64,000 bases of DNA from JAHEAO01 sp041633555 (GCA_041633555.1 JBFKFZ010000003.1:1-64000); one strand, 5' to 3'; positions 8,732-19,963 are shown, numbered from the stretch's first letter. The notes: generated by a model from the letters alone, not told the origin. A program made the numbers and translations.

Positions 8732-10162
8732 ATGGCCATCAACAAAGAACCGAGTTTCCGTCAGTCAGTTGATCTGATGTTCAACAGGGCCGTGCAGCTG
8801 ATGGATCTGCCGCCGGGGCTTGAAGAGAAGATCCGGGTCTGCAACGCCACTTACACCGTCCGTTTCGGCGTCCGGCTTCGCGGACAGATCCACACATTCA
8901 CCGGCTACCGCTCGGTTCATTCCGAACATATGGAACCGGTCAAGGGCGGGATCCGCTATTCACTCGACGTCAACCAGGACGAGGTCGAGGCGCTGGCGGC
9001 GCTGATGACCTACAAATGTGCATTGGTCGAAACTCCGTTCGGTGGCTCCAAGGGCGGTCTCTGCATCGACCCGCGGCAATATGACGAACACGAGCTGGAA
9101 TTGATCACCCGCCGCTTCGCCTACGAACTGGCCAAGCGCGACCTCATCAACCCATCCCAGAACGTGCCAGCCCCCGACATGGGTACGGGCGAGCGCGAGA
9201 TGGCGTGGATCGCCGACCAGTATGCGCGGATGAACACCACCGACATCAACTCCCGCGCCTGCGTCACCGGCAAGCCGCTGAATGCCGGCGGCATCGCCGG
9301 TCGGGTCGAGGCGACCGGACGGGGCGTGCAATATGCGCTGCAGGAATTCTTCCGCCACCCCGAGGATATTGCGATCGCAGGACTTTCGGGAACGTTGGAA
9401 GGCAAGCGGGTCGTGGTGCAGGGCCTCGGCAATGTGGGCTATCACGCCGCGAAGTTCCTGTCCGAAGAGGATGGCTGCCTGATCACCGCTATCGCAGAGC
9501 GCGACGGGGCGCTGGTCTCCGAGAAGGGCCTCGATGTGGAAGCGGTTCGCCGGTGGATCGCCACGCATGGCGGGGTCTCGGGCTATGCCGACGCCAAGTA
9601 CATAAAGGACGGCGCCAAGGCGCTGGAACTGGAATGCGACATCCTGATCCCGGCGGCGCTTGAAGGGGTGATCAACATGTCGAACGCCGCCGAGGTCAAG
9701 GCGAAAGTGGTCATCGAGGCCGCCAACGGTCCGGTCACAGCCGGCGCCGACGAGATCCTGCGAGAAAAGGGCATCCTGATCATTCCGGACATGTACGCCA
9801 ATGCCGGCGGTGTCACTGTGTCCTATTTCGAATGGGTCAAGAACCTCAGCCATATCCGGTTCGGCCGGATGCAGCGCCGGTCGGAAGAGGCCTCGCATGT
9901 CCTGCTGATCCAGGAACTGGAACGCCTGTCTGCCGACAAAGGCCTTGGCTGGGAGCTGTCAAAGGGCTTCAAGGAAAAGTACATGCGCGGTGCCGGCGAA
10001 CTGGAACTTGTGCGTTCCGGTCTCGATGACACGATGCGCACGGCCTACCAGTCGATGCGCGAGGTTTGGCACAGCCGTGATGATGTGCATGACCTGCGTG
10101 TCGCGGCCTATCTCGTGGCGATCGGCCGCGTCGCGGCCAGCTACCGCGCCAAGGGCCTCTGA
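8732..10162 (+). CDS. Glutamate dehydrogenase (Glu/Leu/Phe/Val dehydrogenase family)
   Basis: Interconverts glutamate with 2-oxoglutarate and ammonia. The 476-residue protein has the N-terminal dimerisation/catalytic domain with KGGIRY, the lysine-rich active-site segment PFGGSKGG at about residues 104-111 and the PAPDMGTG motif. The C-terminal Rossmann domain carries VVQGLGNVGYHAA. The length fits the roughly 480-residue NAD(P)-dependent enzymes. The start has a strong GGGAGGA site. The sarcosine oxidase operon follows on the same strand, so this stretch handles amine and amino-acid nitrogen; co-transcription is uncertain across the 113-base gap, which contains a hairpin. Coenzyme preference cannot be read from the sequence with confidence. 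Confidence 0.93.
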   Translation: MAINKEPSFRQSVDLMFNRAVQLMDLPPGLEEKIRVCNATYTVRFGVRLRGQIHTFTGYRSVHSEHMEPVKGGIRYSLDVNQDEVEALAALMTYKCALVETPFGGSKGGLCIDPRQYDEHELELITRRFAYELAKRDLINPSQNVPAPDMGTGEREMAWIADQYARMNTTDINSRACVTGKPLNAGGIAGRVEATGRGVQYALQEFFRHPEDIAIAGLSGTLEGKRVVVQGLGNVGYHAAKFLSEEDGCLITAIAERDGALVSEKGLDVEAVRRWIATHGGVSGYADAKYIKDGAKALELECDILIPAALEGVINMSNAAEVKAKVVIEAANGPVTAGADEILREKGILIIPDMYANAGGVTVSYFEWVKNLSHIRFGRMQRRSEEASHVLLIQELERLSADKGLGWELSKGFKEKYMRGAGELELVRSGLDDTMRTAYQSMREVWHSRDDVHDLRVAAYLVAIGRVAASYRAKGL

Positions 10163-10227
10163 TCGAGTCGCAGACTGGCCGGCGAATGTCGGCGGCTGGC
10201 GCGGAAATCCGATTGCGGCATTGAAAT

Positions 10228-10269
10228 ATCTCCTCGGACTTGGTCTTGTCGGCCAAAGCCCGAGGAGAT
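10228..10269 (+). promoter_or_regulatory. Leader hairpin enclosing the soxB ribosome-binding site
   Basis: ATCTCCTCGG (10228-10237) is perfectly complementary to CCGAGGAGAT (10260-10269), with an inner TTGG/CCAA pairing. The 3' arm contains GAGGAG, the Shine-Dalgarno sequence 8 bases before the soxB ATG at 10276. If the mRNA folds this way, ribosome access to soxB is blocked until something opens the stem. It does not resemble the glycine riboswitch consensus. It could instead be a DNA palindrome bound by a regulator. Confidence 0.6.
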
Positions 10270-10275
10270 CGGCCC

Positions 10276-11529
10276 ATGCACTATTCCGCACTAAAGATCC
10301 TGACCCAGGGCCTGACCGGCAACCGGGGCTGGGTTCCGCAGTGGCGCGACCCCGAGCCCCGATCCGAATATGACGCTGTCATCATCGGCGGCGGCGGGCA
10401 TGGGTTGTCGACGGCTTACTATCTGGCGAAGAACCACGGCATGACGAACATCGCCGTGCTGGAGAAGGGCTATATCGGCGGCGGTAATGTGGGCCGCAAC
10501 ACCACGATCGTGCGCGCCAACTACTTCCTGCCGGGGAACTCGGAATTCTACAGCCATTCGCTCAAACTGTGGGAAGGGCTGGAACAGGACCTGAACTACA
10601 ACGTGATGCATTCGCAGCGCGGGCTGATCAACCTTTTCCACTCCGATGGCCAGCGCGACGCCTTCGCGCGGCGCGGCAATGCGATGATCAACCAGGGCGA
10701 TGACGCCATCCTGCTGGATCGCAAGGGCGTGCGAAAGCATTTGCCCTATCTGGATTTCGAGAATACTCGTTTTCCGATCTATGGCGGGCTCTACCATCCG
10801 CGCGGCGGCACGGCGCGGCATGATGCCGTGGCCTGGGGCTATGCGCGCGGTGCCGACCAGCGCGGCGTCGATATCATCCAGAACTGCGAAGTGACAGGCA
10901 TCGACATCGAGAACGGCAAGGTGCGCTGCGTGCAGACCACGCGCGGCGCGATCCGGGCGAAGAAAGTCGGCATCGTCGTCGCCGGACGCTCGGGTCAGGT
11001 GGCGGCGATGGCGGGGATGCGGCTGCCGATCGAAAGCCATGTCCTGCAGGCTTTTGTCACCGAGGGGCTGAAGCCCTGTATCGACCATGTGGTCAGCTTT
11101 GGCATGGGACATTTCTATATCAGCCAGTCCGACAAGGGTGGCCTCGTCTTCGGCGGCGACCTCGACTTTTACGCCTCTTACGCACAGCGCGGCAATCTGC
11201 CGATGAAAGAGCATGTGATGGAAGCCGCGATGACCCTAATGCCGATGATCGGCAAGGCCAAGGTCCTGCGCAGCTGGGGCGGGATCATGGATATGACGCC
11301 TGACGGCTCGCCGATCATCGACAAGACCGATACCGAGGGGCTCTTCATCGATTGCGGCTGGTGCTATGGCGGCTTCAAGGCGGTGCCGGGCTCGGGCTAT
11401 TCCTTTGCGCATCTGATGGCGACCGGGAACCATCACGAACCGGCGGCACGCTACCGGCTGGACCGGTTCAGAACCGGGCGCGGCCTAATGGACGAAGAAG
11501 GCACAGGCAGCCAACATAACCTGCACTAG
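10276..11529 (+). CDS. soxB: Sarcosine oxidase beta subunit
   Basis: Flavoprotein subunit of heterotetrameric sarcosine oxidase, which demethylates sarcosine to glycine with tetrahydrofolate and oxygen, making H2O2 and methylene-tetrahydrofolate. The 417-residue protein shows the dinucleotide-binding motif VIIGGGGHGLSTAYY at about residues 35-49 and the DAO-superfamily ending with GWCYGGFKAVPGSG. The longer frame from 10240 is less likely: the ATG at 10276 has GAGGAG at the right distance and MHYSALKIL matches SoxB N-termini. It is the first gene of soxB-D-A-G, and its ribosome-binding site lies in a perfect hairpin. Confidence 0.95.
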   Translation: MHYSALKILTQGLTGNRGWVPQWRDPEPRSEYDAVIIGGGGHGLSTAYYLAKNHGMTNIAVLEKGYIGGGNVGRNTTIVRANYFLPGNSEFYSHSLKLWEGLEQDLNYNVMHSQRGLINLFHSDGQRDAFARRGNAMINQGDDAILLDRKGVRKHLPYLDFENTRFPIYGGLYHPRGGTARHDAVAWGYARGADQRGVDIIQNCEVTGIDIENGKVRCVQTTRGAIRAKKVGIVVAGRSGQVAAMAGMRLPIESHVLQAFVTEGLKPCIDHVVSFGMGHFYISQSDKGGLVFGGDLDFYASYAQRGNLPMKEHVMEAAMTLMPMIGKAKVLRSWGGIMDMTPDGSPIIDKTDTEGLFIDCGWCYGGFKAVPGSGYSFAHLMATGNHHEPAARYRLDRFRTGRGLMDEEGTGSQHNLH

Positions 11530-11538
11530 GGGTATGAC

Positions 11539-11811
11539 ATGAGACTGAACTGCCCCCTTTGTGGGGAACGTGACATTCGGGAATTCAGCTATCGCGGTGC
11601 CGCGGTGGCGCTCGACCGGCCAGTGCCCGATGCGGGTGTGTCGGCTTGGGACGACTATGTGCATCTGCGCGAGAACCCGGCCGGAGAGACCCGTGACCTC
11701 TGGTATCACGAAAGCGGCTGCGCGGCCTGGCTTGTTGTGACGCGAAACACGCTGAGCCATGCGGTGCTAAATTGCGAATTGGCCTCCGATCGCATGGGGG
11801 CGGCGAAATGA
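11539..11811 (+). CDS. soxD: Sarcosine oxidase delta subunit
   Basis: The 90-residue delta subunit binds structural zinc in the sarcosine oxidase complex. The N-terminal CPLC pair (Cys5, Cys8) and the later His57-x3-Cys61 in WYHESGCAAW are the expected zinc ligands. It begins 9 bases after soxB and overlaps soxA by ATGA, so the subunits are tightly coupled in translation. Length and motifs are normal for the family. Confidence 0.95.
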   Translation: MRLNCPLCGERDIREFSYRGAAVALDRPVPDAGVSAWDDYVHLRENPAGETRDLWYHESGCAAWLVVTRNTLSHAVLNCELASDRMGAAK

Positions 11812-14741
11812 GGCTCGAGGGCAAGGGCATCGCTTCCCGCTCCGCACCCGTCAAGTTCACCTTCGACGGCCAGAGCTATCCGGGCTTCGAAAGCGATACG
11901 CTCGCCTCGGCTCTGCTCGCCAACGACGTGCGGCTGGTCGGGCGCAGCTTCAAGTATCACCGCCCGCGTGGCATCCTGACGGCGGGTTCGGAAGAACCGA
12001 ACGCGCTGGTGACGACCGGTCGCGGTGCCGCGCAGGCGCCGAACGTGCGCGCCACGGTGCAGGAACTCTATGAAGGTCTTGACGCCCGCAGCCAGAACAA
12101 CTGGCCGTCGCTCCGGACCGACATGATGGGGATGAACGACCTTCTGTCGCCGTTTCTCTCAGCGGGCTTCTATTACAAGACCTTCATGTGGCCGAAGGCG
12201 TTCTGGGAGAAAGTCTACGAGCCCTTCATCCGCCGCGCTGCCGGTCTGGGGGCACTGTCGGGCCAGCATGACACCGGTCGCTATGACAAGGCCTATGCCT
12301 TCTGCGACCTGCTGGTCATCGGCGCGGGGCCGGCCGGGCTGATGGCGGCACTGACAGCGGGCCGGGCCGGGGCCGACGTGATCCTTGCGGATGAAAATCC
12401 GTGGATTGGCGGGCGGTTGCGGGCCGAGGTTGAAGAGGTTGACGGCAAGGCAGGCCATGACTGGGCCGACGGGATCGCCGCCGAACTCGACGCGATGCCG
12501 AATGTCAGGATCATGCGCCGAACGACGGTGACCGGCGCCTATGATCAAGGAACCTACGGCGCGCTGGAGAGGGTCGGCCTGCACAAGGCCGCGTCCCGCG
12601 ACGCGCCGCTCGAATGTTTCTGGCGGATCGTCGCCAAGCGGGCGCTGCTCTGCGCCGGGGCGCTGGAGCGTCCGATCACATTTCGCAACAACGACCGGCC
12701 CGGCATCATGACGGCGCGCTCGGTGCGGGCCTATCTCAACCATTGGGGCGTCGCCCCCGGCAAGCAGGTCGCGGTCTTCTGCAACAATGACGATGCGCAC
12801 CGCACGGCCCGCGATCTGGCCGCAGCCGGCGTGAAGGTCGTGGCGCTGATCGACACCCGCCCCGACGCTACGATCTCGTCCGGCGATTTTCCGGTGCTGA
12901 CCGGGGCCGAGGTCATCAATACCAGCGGACGTCTGGGGCTGGGCCAGATCACGGTCCGCCATCAGGGCAGCACGCGCCGTATCGAGGCCGATTGCCTGGC
13001 CGTATCGGGTGGCTGGAACCCGTCGCTGCACCTGACTTGCCACATGAATAGTCGCCCGACCTGGAACGACAGCATCTCCGCCTTCGTGCCGACACCCGAT
13101 GCGGTGCCTGGCTTGGATGTGGCAGGCGCGGCGGCGGGAGTCTTCTCGACGAAAGGTGCCTTGAAATCAGGTTTCTACAGAGCGAAGCTCGCGTCAGAGG
13201 ATCTGGGGCTGAAAGTGCCCTCCATCCCGACACCAGCTTCAGATGACAGCACCTATGCGATGTCCCCCTACTGGGCGGTTCCGGGCAAGGGCCGGGCCTG
13301 GCTGGACTTTCAGAACGATGTGACCGTCAAGGACGTGAAGCTGGCCGCGACCGAGAACTTTCGCTCGGTTGAACATATGAAGCGCTACACGACGCAAGGA
13401 ATGGCGACGGACCAGGGCAAGAATTCCAATGTCGCGGCGCTGGCTGTGCTGGCCGACGCGACCGGCCGCTCGATTCCCGAGACCGGCAGCACCACCTTCC
13501 GCCCGCCCTATTCGCCGGTCTCGATCGCGGCGATGGGGGCTGGTGCCCATGGGCACGGATTTGCGCCGGAGCGGTTTACGACATCGCATGTCGCGACGCT
13601 CGAGCGCGGCGCGCCCATGATCGAGGCCGGGCTGTGGTTCCGCCCCTCCTATTTCCCGCGCGCTGGCGAAAAGACCTGGCGGCAAAGCTGTGACCGAGAG
13701 GTCAACTTGGTCCGGCAAGCGGTCGGGGTCTGCGATGTCTCGACGCTCGGCAAGATCGACATCCAAGGCAAGAACGCCGCAGAGTTCCTTGATTTCGTTT
13801 ATACAAACACCTTCTCGACGCTGAAGGTCGGCCGTGTCCGCTACGGTCTGATGCTGCGCGAAGACGGGTTCGTCATGGATGACGGAACCAGCGCCCGGAT
13901 GGGGCAGGACCATTTCGTGATGACCACGACCACGGCGGCCGCAGGCGCGGTGATGAAGCATCTGGAATTCGTGCATCAATGCCTGCTCCCCGACTGGGAC
14001 GTGCAGATGATCTCGGTCACCGAGCAATGGGCGCAATTCGCCGTGGCGGGACCGAAATCACGCGACCTGCTGAACGCGGTGCTGGATCAGCCGATCGACG
14101 ATAACAGCTTTCCCTTCATGGCCTGCGGCGAGGTCGGCGTGATGGGCACGCCGGGGCGGCTGTTTCGAATCTCGTTCTCGGGCGAACATGCCTACGAAGT
14201 CGCCGTGCCCGCGCGCTTTGGTGACAGCCTGTTCCGGCTTCTCGTGACCCATGCCGAAGCGCTCGGCGGCGGCGCATACGGGATGGAGGCGCTGAACGTA
14301 CTGCGGATCGAGAAGGGCCATATCACTCATGCCGAGATCCATGGCCGCACCACGGCCTTCGATATCGGTTTCGAGAAGATGGTTTCGGCCAAGAAGGATT
14401 GCGTCGGCAAGACGATGGCCGAGCGGCCCGGCCTGACCGAACCTGAGCGCGAGCAGCTTGTCGGCCTGTGCCCGGTCGGCGCGGTCAGGCAACTTACGGC
14501 GGGCGCTCATCTGTTCGGCGCTGATGCCAAGGCGGTGCGCGAGAACGATCAGGGTTATGTCACCTCGGTCGGATTTTCGCCGACCTTGGGGCATTTCCTT
14601 GGGCTCGGTTTTCTTAAGAATGGCCGGGCAAGGCATGGAGAAAAGATAAAGGTGGTCGATCACCTGCGCGGCCTCGACGCTCTTTGCGAGGTGACCGACC
14701 CGGTCAGCGTCGATCCAGAAGGAAGGCATCTCCGTGGCTAA
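11808..14741 (+). CDS. soxA: Sarcosine oxidase alpha subunit
   Basis: The large subunit (977 residues) combines an N-terminal 2Fe-2S-ferredoxin-like fold (about residues 10-95), a pyridine-nucleotide binding domain with VIGAGPAGLMAALTAGRAGA at about residues 168-187, and a C-terminal aminomethyltransferase (GcvT-like) domain from about residue 600 that binds folate. It passes the methyl-derived carbon to tetrahydrofolate. The ATG at 11808 overlaps the soxD stop; a start 12 codons earlier is unlikely. soxG begins inside its last codons. The folate genes that often accompany sox operons (glyA, purU) are not adjacent here. Confidence 0.95.
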   Translation: MRLEGKGIASRSAPVKFTFDGQSYPGFESDTLASALLANDVRLVGRSFKYHRPRGILTAGSEEPNALVTTGRGAAQAPNVRATVQELYEGLDARSQNNWPSLRTDMMGMNDLLSPFLSAGFYYKTFMWPKAFWEKVYEPFIRRAAGLGALSGQHDTGRYDKAYAFCDLLVIGAGPAGLMAALTAGRAGADVILADENPWIGGRLRAEVEEVDGKAGHDWADGIAAELDAMPNVRIMRRTTVTGAYDQGTYGALERVGLHKAASRDAPLECFWRIVAKRALLCAGALERPITFRNNDRPGIMTARSVRAYLNHWGVAPGKQVAVFCNNDDAHRTARDLAAAGVKVVALIDTRPDATISSGDFPVLTGAEVINTSGRLGLGQITVRHQGSTRRIEADCLAVSGGWNPSLHLTCHMNSRPTWNDSISAFVPTPDAVPGLDVAGAAAGVFSTKGALKSGFYRAKLASEDLGLKVPSIPTPASDDSTYAMSPYWAVPGKGRAWLDFQNDVTVKDVKLAATENFRSVEHMKRYTTQGMATDQGKNSNVAALAVLADATGRSIPETGSTTFRPPYSPVSIAAMGAGAHGHGFAPERFTTSHVATLERGAPMIEAGLWFRPSYFPRAGEKTWRQSCDREVNLVRQAVGVCDVSTLGKIDIQGKNAAEFLDFVYTNTFSTLKVGRVRYGLMLREDGFVMDDGTSARMGQDHFVMTTTTAAAGAVMKHLEFVHQCLLPDWDVQMISVTEQWAQFAVAGPKSRDLLNAVLDQPIDDNSFPFMACGEVGVMGTPGRLFRISFSGEHAYEVAVPARFGDSLFRLLVTHAEALGGGAYGMEALNVLRIEKGHITHAEIHGRTTAFDIGFEKMVSAKKDCVGKTMAERPGLTEPEREQLVGLCPVGAVRQLTAGAHLFGADAKAVRENDQGYVTSVGFSPTLGHFLGLGFLKNGRARHGEKIKVVDHLRGLDALCEVTDPVSVDPEGRHLRG

Positions 14742-15276
14742 GCTGATTGCGAAAACTCCATGCGAGGCGCTGCTGCCCTTCACCGCCGGAACCTGCACGC
14801 TCAGCGAGGAACTGCCTGAGGCGATCACCTCGATCGCGCCCGCCAAGGGACAGGAAATGGCCGTCTCCGACGCGCTGAAGGCGGAATTCGGGGCCGAATT
14901 CCCCTCGCCGAACCGCGCGACGGGAAAAGCGGGCGCCCGCGCGGTCTGGTCGGGTGCCGGTCAGGCTCTGCTGCTCGGGCCCGTGCCGGGCGCCATCAAG
15001 GGCGCCGCGATGACTGATCAATCCGACGCATGGGCGGTGATGCGGCTGGAAGGCGACGCGGCAGAGGCCGTGCTGGCGCGCCTCGTGCCGGTCGATCTGC
15101 GGGCCGAGCAATTCAAGCGTGGACACACGGCACGCACGATGCTGTTTCATATGAGCTGCTCGATCACGCGTGTCGGCGCGGACGCCTTCGACATAATGGT
15201 ATTCCGCTCGATGGCCCGAAGCGCCGTGCACGAATTATCCACAGCATTGCGAAGCGTGGCGGCGCAAGCAAGCTAG
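14734..15276 (+). CDS. soxG: Sarcosine oxidase gamma subunit
   Basis: The 180-residue gamma subunit is a small GcvT-related protein that packs against the alpha subunit. It starts with GTG and overlaps the end of soxA by 8 bases. The segment RLEGDAAEAVLARLVPVDLR and the conserved ending around DAFDIMVFRSMARS are typical. It closes the soxBDAG unit; dnaG starts 32 bases further on with no visible terminator, so read-through into dnaG is possible. Confidence 0.9.
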   Translation: MAKLIAKTPCEALLPFTAGTCTLSEELPEAITSIAPAKGQEMAVSDALKAEFGAEFPSPNRATGKAGARAVWSGAGQALLLGPVPGAIKGAAMTDQSDAWAVMRLEGDAAEAVLARLVPVDLRAEQFKRGHTARTMLFHMSCSITRVGADAFDIMVFRSMARSAVHELSTALRSVAAQAS

Positions 15277-15308
15277 ACAGTCCCCGATCCAGCGCCGATA
15301 TTACCGGC

Positions 15309-17273
15309 ATGAGTCTGCCCCCCGGATTTCTTGACGAATTGCGCACCCGAACGAGCCTATCGCAGGTGGTCGGGCGCAAGGTCATGTGGGACCAGCGAAA
15401 ATCCAACAAGAGCAAGGGCGACATGTGGGCGCCCTGTCCATTTCACCAGGAAAAGACTGCCTCGTTCCATGTCGATGACCGGCAGGGATTCTATTACTGC
15501 TTTGGCTGCCACGCCAAGGGCGATGCGATCTCGTTTGTGCGCGAGACCGAGAATGTCGGATTCATGGAAGCCATCGAGATCCTTGCCCGAGAGGTCGGAA
15601 TGCAGGTGCCTGCCCGGGATCCCAAAGCGCAGGAAAAGGCGGACCAACGGACGCAGCTCGCCGACGTCATGGAGCAGGCCGTGCAGTTCTACCGGCTACA
15701 ACTCAAGACGGGCGCTGCCGCCGAGGCAAGGGACTATCTGGCGCGGCGGGGGCTTTCCGAGGCGGTTCAAGCTAGGTTCGATATCGGTTTCGCGACGCCG
15801 GGCTGGCAATCGCTTTGGGACCATCTGAAGGGCAAGGGCATCGACGACAGGCTGATCTTGGGTGCCGGGCTGGCCAAGCCGTCGCAACAGGGCAAGGCAC
15901 CCTATGACACGTTCCGCAACCGGATCATGTTTCCGATCCGCAATCCGCGGGGCCGCGCCATCGCGTTTGGCGGCCGCGCGATGGACCCGGCGGACAGCGC
16001 CAAATATCTCAATTCGCCCGAGACCGACCTCTTCGACAAGGGGCGCTCCCTTTACAACCACGGGCCCGCGCGCGAGGCCGCCGGCAAGGGCCAGCCGCTG
16101 ATTGTGGCCGAAGGCTACATGGACGTGATCGCGCTGGTCGAGGCCGGTTTCGGCGCGACCGTGGCCCCTTTGGGCACCGCGATCACCGAGGACCAGTTGC
16201 GGCTGATGTGGCGCATTCATCCCGAGCCGGTCATCGCGCTCGATGGCGATGCGGCGGGGCTACGCGCGGCGATGCGGGTGATCGACCTTGCGCTTCCCTT
16301 GCTTGAGGCGGGGCAGAGCCTGCGCTTCGCGATCATGCCCGAGGGACAGGATCCCGACGATCTGATCCGCGCGCAGGGTGCCTCGGCAATGCAGAAACTG
16401 GTCGATCAGGCGGTACCGATGGTGCGGCTTCTCTGGCGGCGCGAAACCGAAGGCAAGGTGTTCGACAGCCCGGAACGCAGGGCGGCCTTGGACAAGACAC
16501 TGCGGGAGGCGGTCGAGAAGATCGGCGATCCTTCGATCCGCAGCCATTATGGCGAGGAAATCAAGCAGTTGCTCTGGCAACTGTTCCGCGCCGGCCACCG
16601 CCCGAATGCCAGGAAACAGAACGCCGCCGTTCGAGGTCGATGGGCGGGTCTGCTGCCGGCGATGGCAAGCACGAAGACTTCCTATCTTGGGACCGGCGCC
16701 GGACCCGGCGCCGAAGAGCATCTGCGCGAGGCCGTCATCCTCGCCACCCTGATCGCCAATCCGGACATCGTGACGCAATTTGAAAGTGCGCTCGAGTCGC
16801 TTGACCTGACCACTGCCGATCACAGCAATCTGCGCGCCGCGATCCTGCGTCATGCGGACGCGCCCGACATTCGGGACAAGATTGTCGCCGATGCGGGTGC
16901 CGAGACCCTTGAAAAGTTGATGTCGCTCAGCCATGTGCAGATCACGCCGTCCGTGCGCAATCCCGGCAATGCCGAAGTTGCAACGATGTGCGTCGCGCAG
17001 GAGTTGGCGAAGTTGGCCGCGCGGCGCGGTGCGGAAAGAGAAATTTCTGAAGCGGTGCTGGAAATGGGTGACATGGCCGACGAAGGCATTACATGGCGTC
17101 TGTCGCAAGCCGCCGAAGCGCGAAACCGGGCCGAACGCAGCCAGACAGAAGACAAGACCCAATACGAGACGGGAGCCAATGGCGCCCGCATCAACCGCGA
17201 GGAACGCACGGCGTTGAATGAGTTGCTCGACCAGATCGATTTTGCCAAGCACACCCGGCGCTCGTCGAAGTGA
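15309..17273 (+). CDS. dnaG: DNA primase
   Basis: Makes RNA primers at the replication fork. The 654-residue protein has the CHC2 zinc finger (Cys43, His46, Cys64, Cys67), the primase catalytic core and the Toprim domain with the metal-binding motifs VAEGYMDVIAL and ALDGDAAG at about residues 270-320. A C-terminal helicase-binding region follows. The frame is open further upstream, but MSLPPGFLDELR is the usual N-terminus. It precedes rpoD, as in the classical macromolecular-synthesis operon; no rpsU was seen. Confidence 0.95.
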   Translation: MSLPPGFLDELRTRTSLSQVVGRKVMWDQRKSNKSKGDMWAPCPFHQEKTASFHVDDRQGFYYCFGCHAKGDAISFVRETENVGFMEAIEILAREVGMQVPARDPKAQEKADQRTQLADVMEQAVQFYRLQLKTGAAAEARDYLARRGLSEAVQARFDIGFATPGWQSLWDHLKGKGIDDRLILGAGLAKPSQQGKAPYDTFRNRIMFPIRNPRGRAIAFGGRAMDPADSAKYLNSPETDLFDKGRSLYNHGPAREAAGKGQPLIVAEGYMDVIALVEAGFGATVAPLGTAITEDQLRLMWRIHPEPVIALDGDAAGLRAAMRVIDLALPLLEAGQSLRFAIMPEGQDPDDLIRAQGASAMQKLVDQAVPMVRLLWRRETEGKVFDSPERRAALDKTLREAVEKIGDPSIRSHYGEEIKQLLWQLFRAGHRPNARKQNAAVRGRWAGLLPAMASTKTSYLGTGAGPGAEEHLREAVILATLIANPDIVTQFESALESLDLTTADHSNLRAAILRHADAPDIRDKIVADAGAETLEKLMSLSHVQITPSVRNPGNAEVATMCVAQELAKLAARRGAEREISEAVLEMGDMADEGITWRLSQAAEARNRAERSQTEDKTQYETGANGARINREERTALNELLDQIDFAKHTRRSSK

Positions 17274-17316
17274 CCTTGGTAAAGCAGGCCTTAAAGAAAA
17301 CCGGGTAGACGGGTGT

Positions 17317-17358
17317 CCGAATCACTGATTCGGGTTTATTGATTCGTTTTGACGAATC
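17317..17358 (+). terminator. Tandem hairpins between dnaG and rpoD
   Basis: Two short perfect stems lie in the 117-base gap: CCGAAT/ATTCGG around 17317-17333, followed by GTTTATT, and GATTCG/CGAATC around 17341-17358. The first has a weak T-rich tail and could attenuate read-through from dnaG. Alternatively the repeated GAATC/GATTC units are part of the rpoD promoter. No clean -35/-10 pair could be assigned. Confidence 0.4.
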
Positions 17359-17390
17359 GCGAATCACCCCGCCCTGCAAAGGAGTGCCGG

Positions 17391-19367
<1,977 letters not shown>

Positions 19368-19375
19368 GGCTTGCT

Positions 19376-19855
19376 TTGCTCCCGGATTACCTTGGTCCAG
19401 ACTTAAGAATCTTGTTTTGTGGAACAGCAGCAGGTCGCACGTCGGCCGATTTGGGGCACTATTGCGCTAGCAGGGGTAACCGATTTTGGCGGGTTTTGCA
19501 TAAAGTCGGGCTGACCCCAGAGCAACTCCTGCCTGAGTTGGACAACCGAGTGTTGGAGTTCGGGATCGGGTTAACCGATCTGGCAAAGGGCGTCTCGGGC
19601 ATGGATCGGGATTTGCCTCATGGCTCACTTTGTGCAGACCGGCTGCATGCGATAGTTGGAAAGTGGCAACCCCGAGCCGTTGCTTTCAACGGATTGAAGG
19701 CTGCGAAGGTTGTGCTTGGAGACCCGATTGTCGATCGACCCCGACGATTCACGGTTTCAGGTCTGCCGCCGATCTGGGTTCTACCATCAACATCGGGTGC
19801 AGCAAACGCCCATTGGTCGATCGAGCCTTGGCATGAAATGGCAGAACATGTCTGA
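19376..19855 (+). CDS. mug: Mismatch-specific uracil-DNA glycosylase (MUG/TDG family)
   Basis: The 159-residue protein has the MUG fold signatures: the LFCGTAAG loop (about residues 13-20), NRFWRVLHKVGLTP, GIGLTDLAKG and the C-terminal LPSTSGAANAHW loop. The family removes U or T from G mismatches. The catalytic Asn of E. coli Mug (GINPG) is Ala here. As I recall, the GTAAG type, as in Deinococcus MUG, uses an Asp instead, and Asp68 is the likely candidate. The start is probably TTG at 19376, 8 bases after rpoD, since no ATG precedes the conserved N-terminus. It is probably transcribed with rpoD. Confidence 0.88.
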   Translation: MLPDYLGPDLRILFCGTAAGRTSADLGHYCASRGNRFWRVLHKVGLTPEQLLPELDNRVLEFGIGLTDLAKGVSGMDRDLPHGSLCADRLHAIVGKWQPRAVAFNGLKAAKVVLGDPIVDRPRRFTVSGLPPIWVLPSTSGAANAHWSIEPWHEMAEHV

Positions 19856-19940
19856 GCAGCGAATGACAGCTTGATGGCCCGGATTAAGGGAGGACGGGGC
19901 GACGGGCGGGGTGAGTAAGGTCTGCTTAGACACGGATGTC

Positions 19941-19963
19941 GGCGGGGTGCAAAGCACCCCGCC
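19941..19963. terminator. Strong GC hairpin between convergent genes
   Basis: GGCGGGGTGC and GCACCCCGCC form a perfect 10-bp stem with a 3-base AAA loop, between the ends of the convergent glycosylase and hydrolase genes. There is no T-run after the stem on either strand, so it is not a textbook terminator, but its position fits transcription termination in both directions. Confidence 0.5.

Noticed and set aside
10163..10275. Glycine riboswitch before soxB
   Set aside because: The leader is too short and lacks the conserved glycine aptamer core; only a simple hairpin is seen.
15030..15308. Upstream extension of dnaG
   Set aside because: It overlaps soxG in another frame and lacks the conserved primase N-terminus, which starts at 15309.
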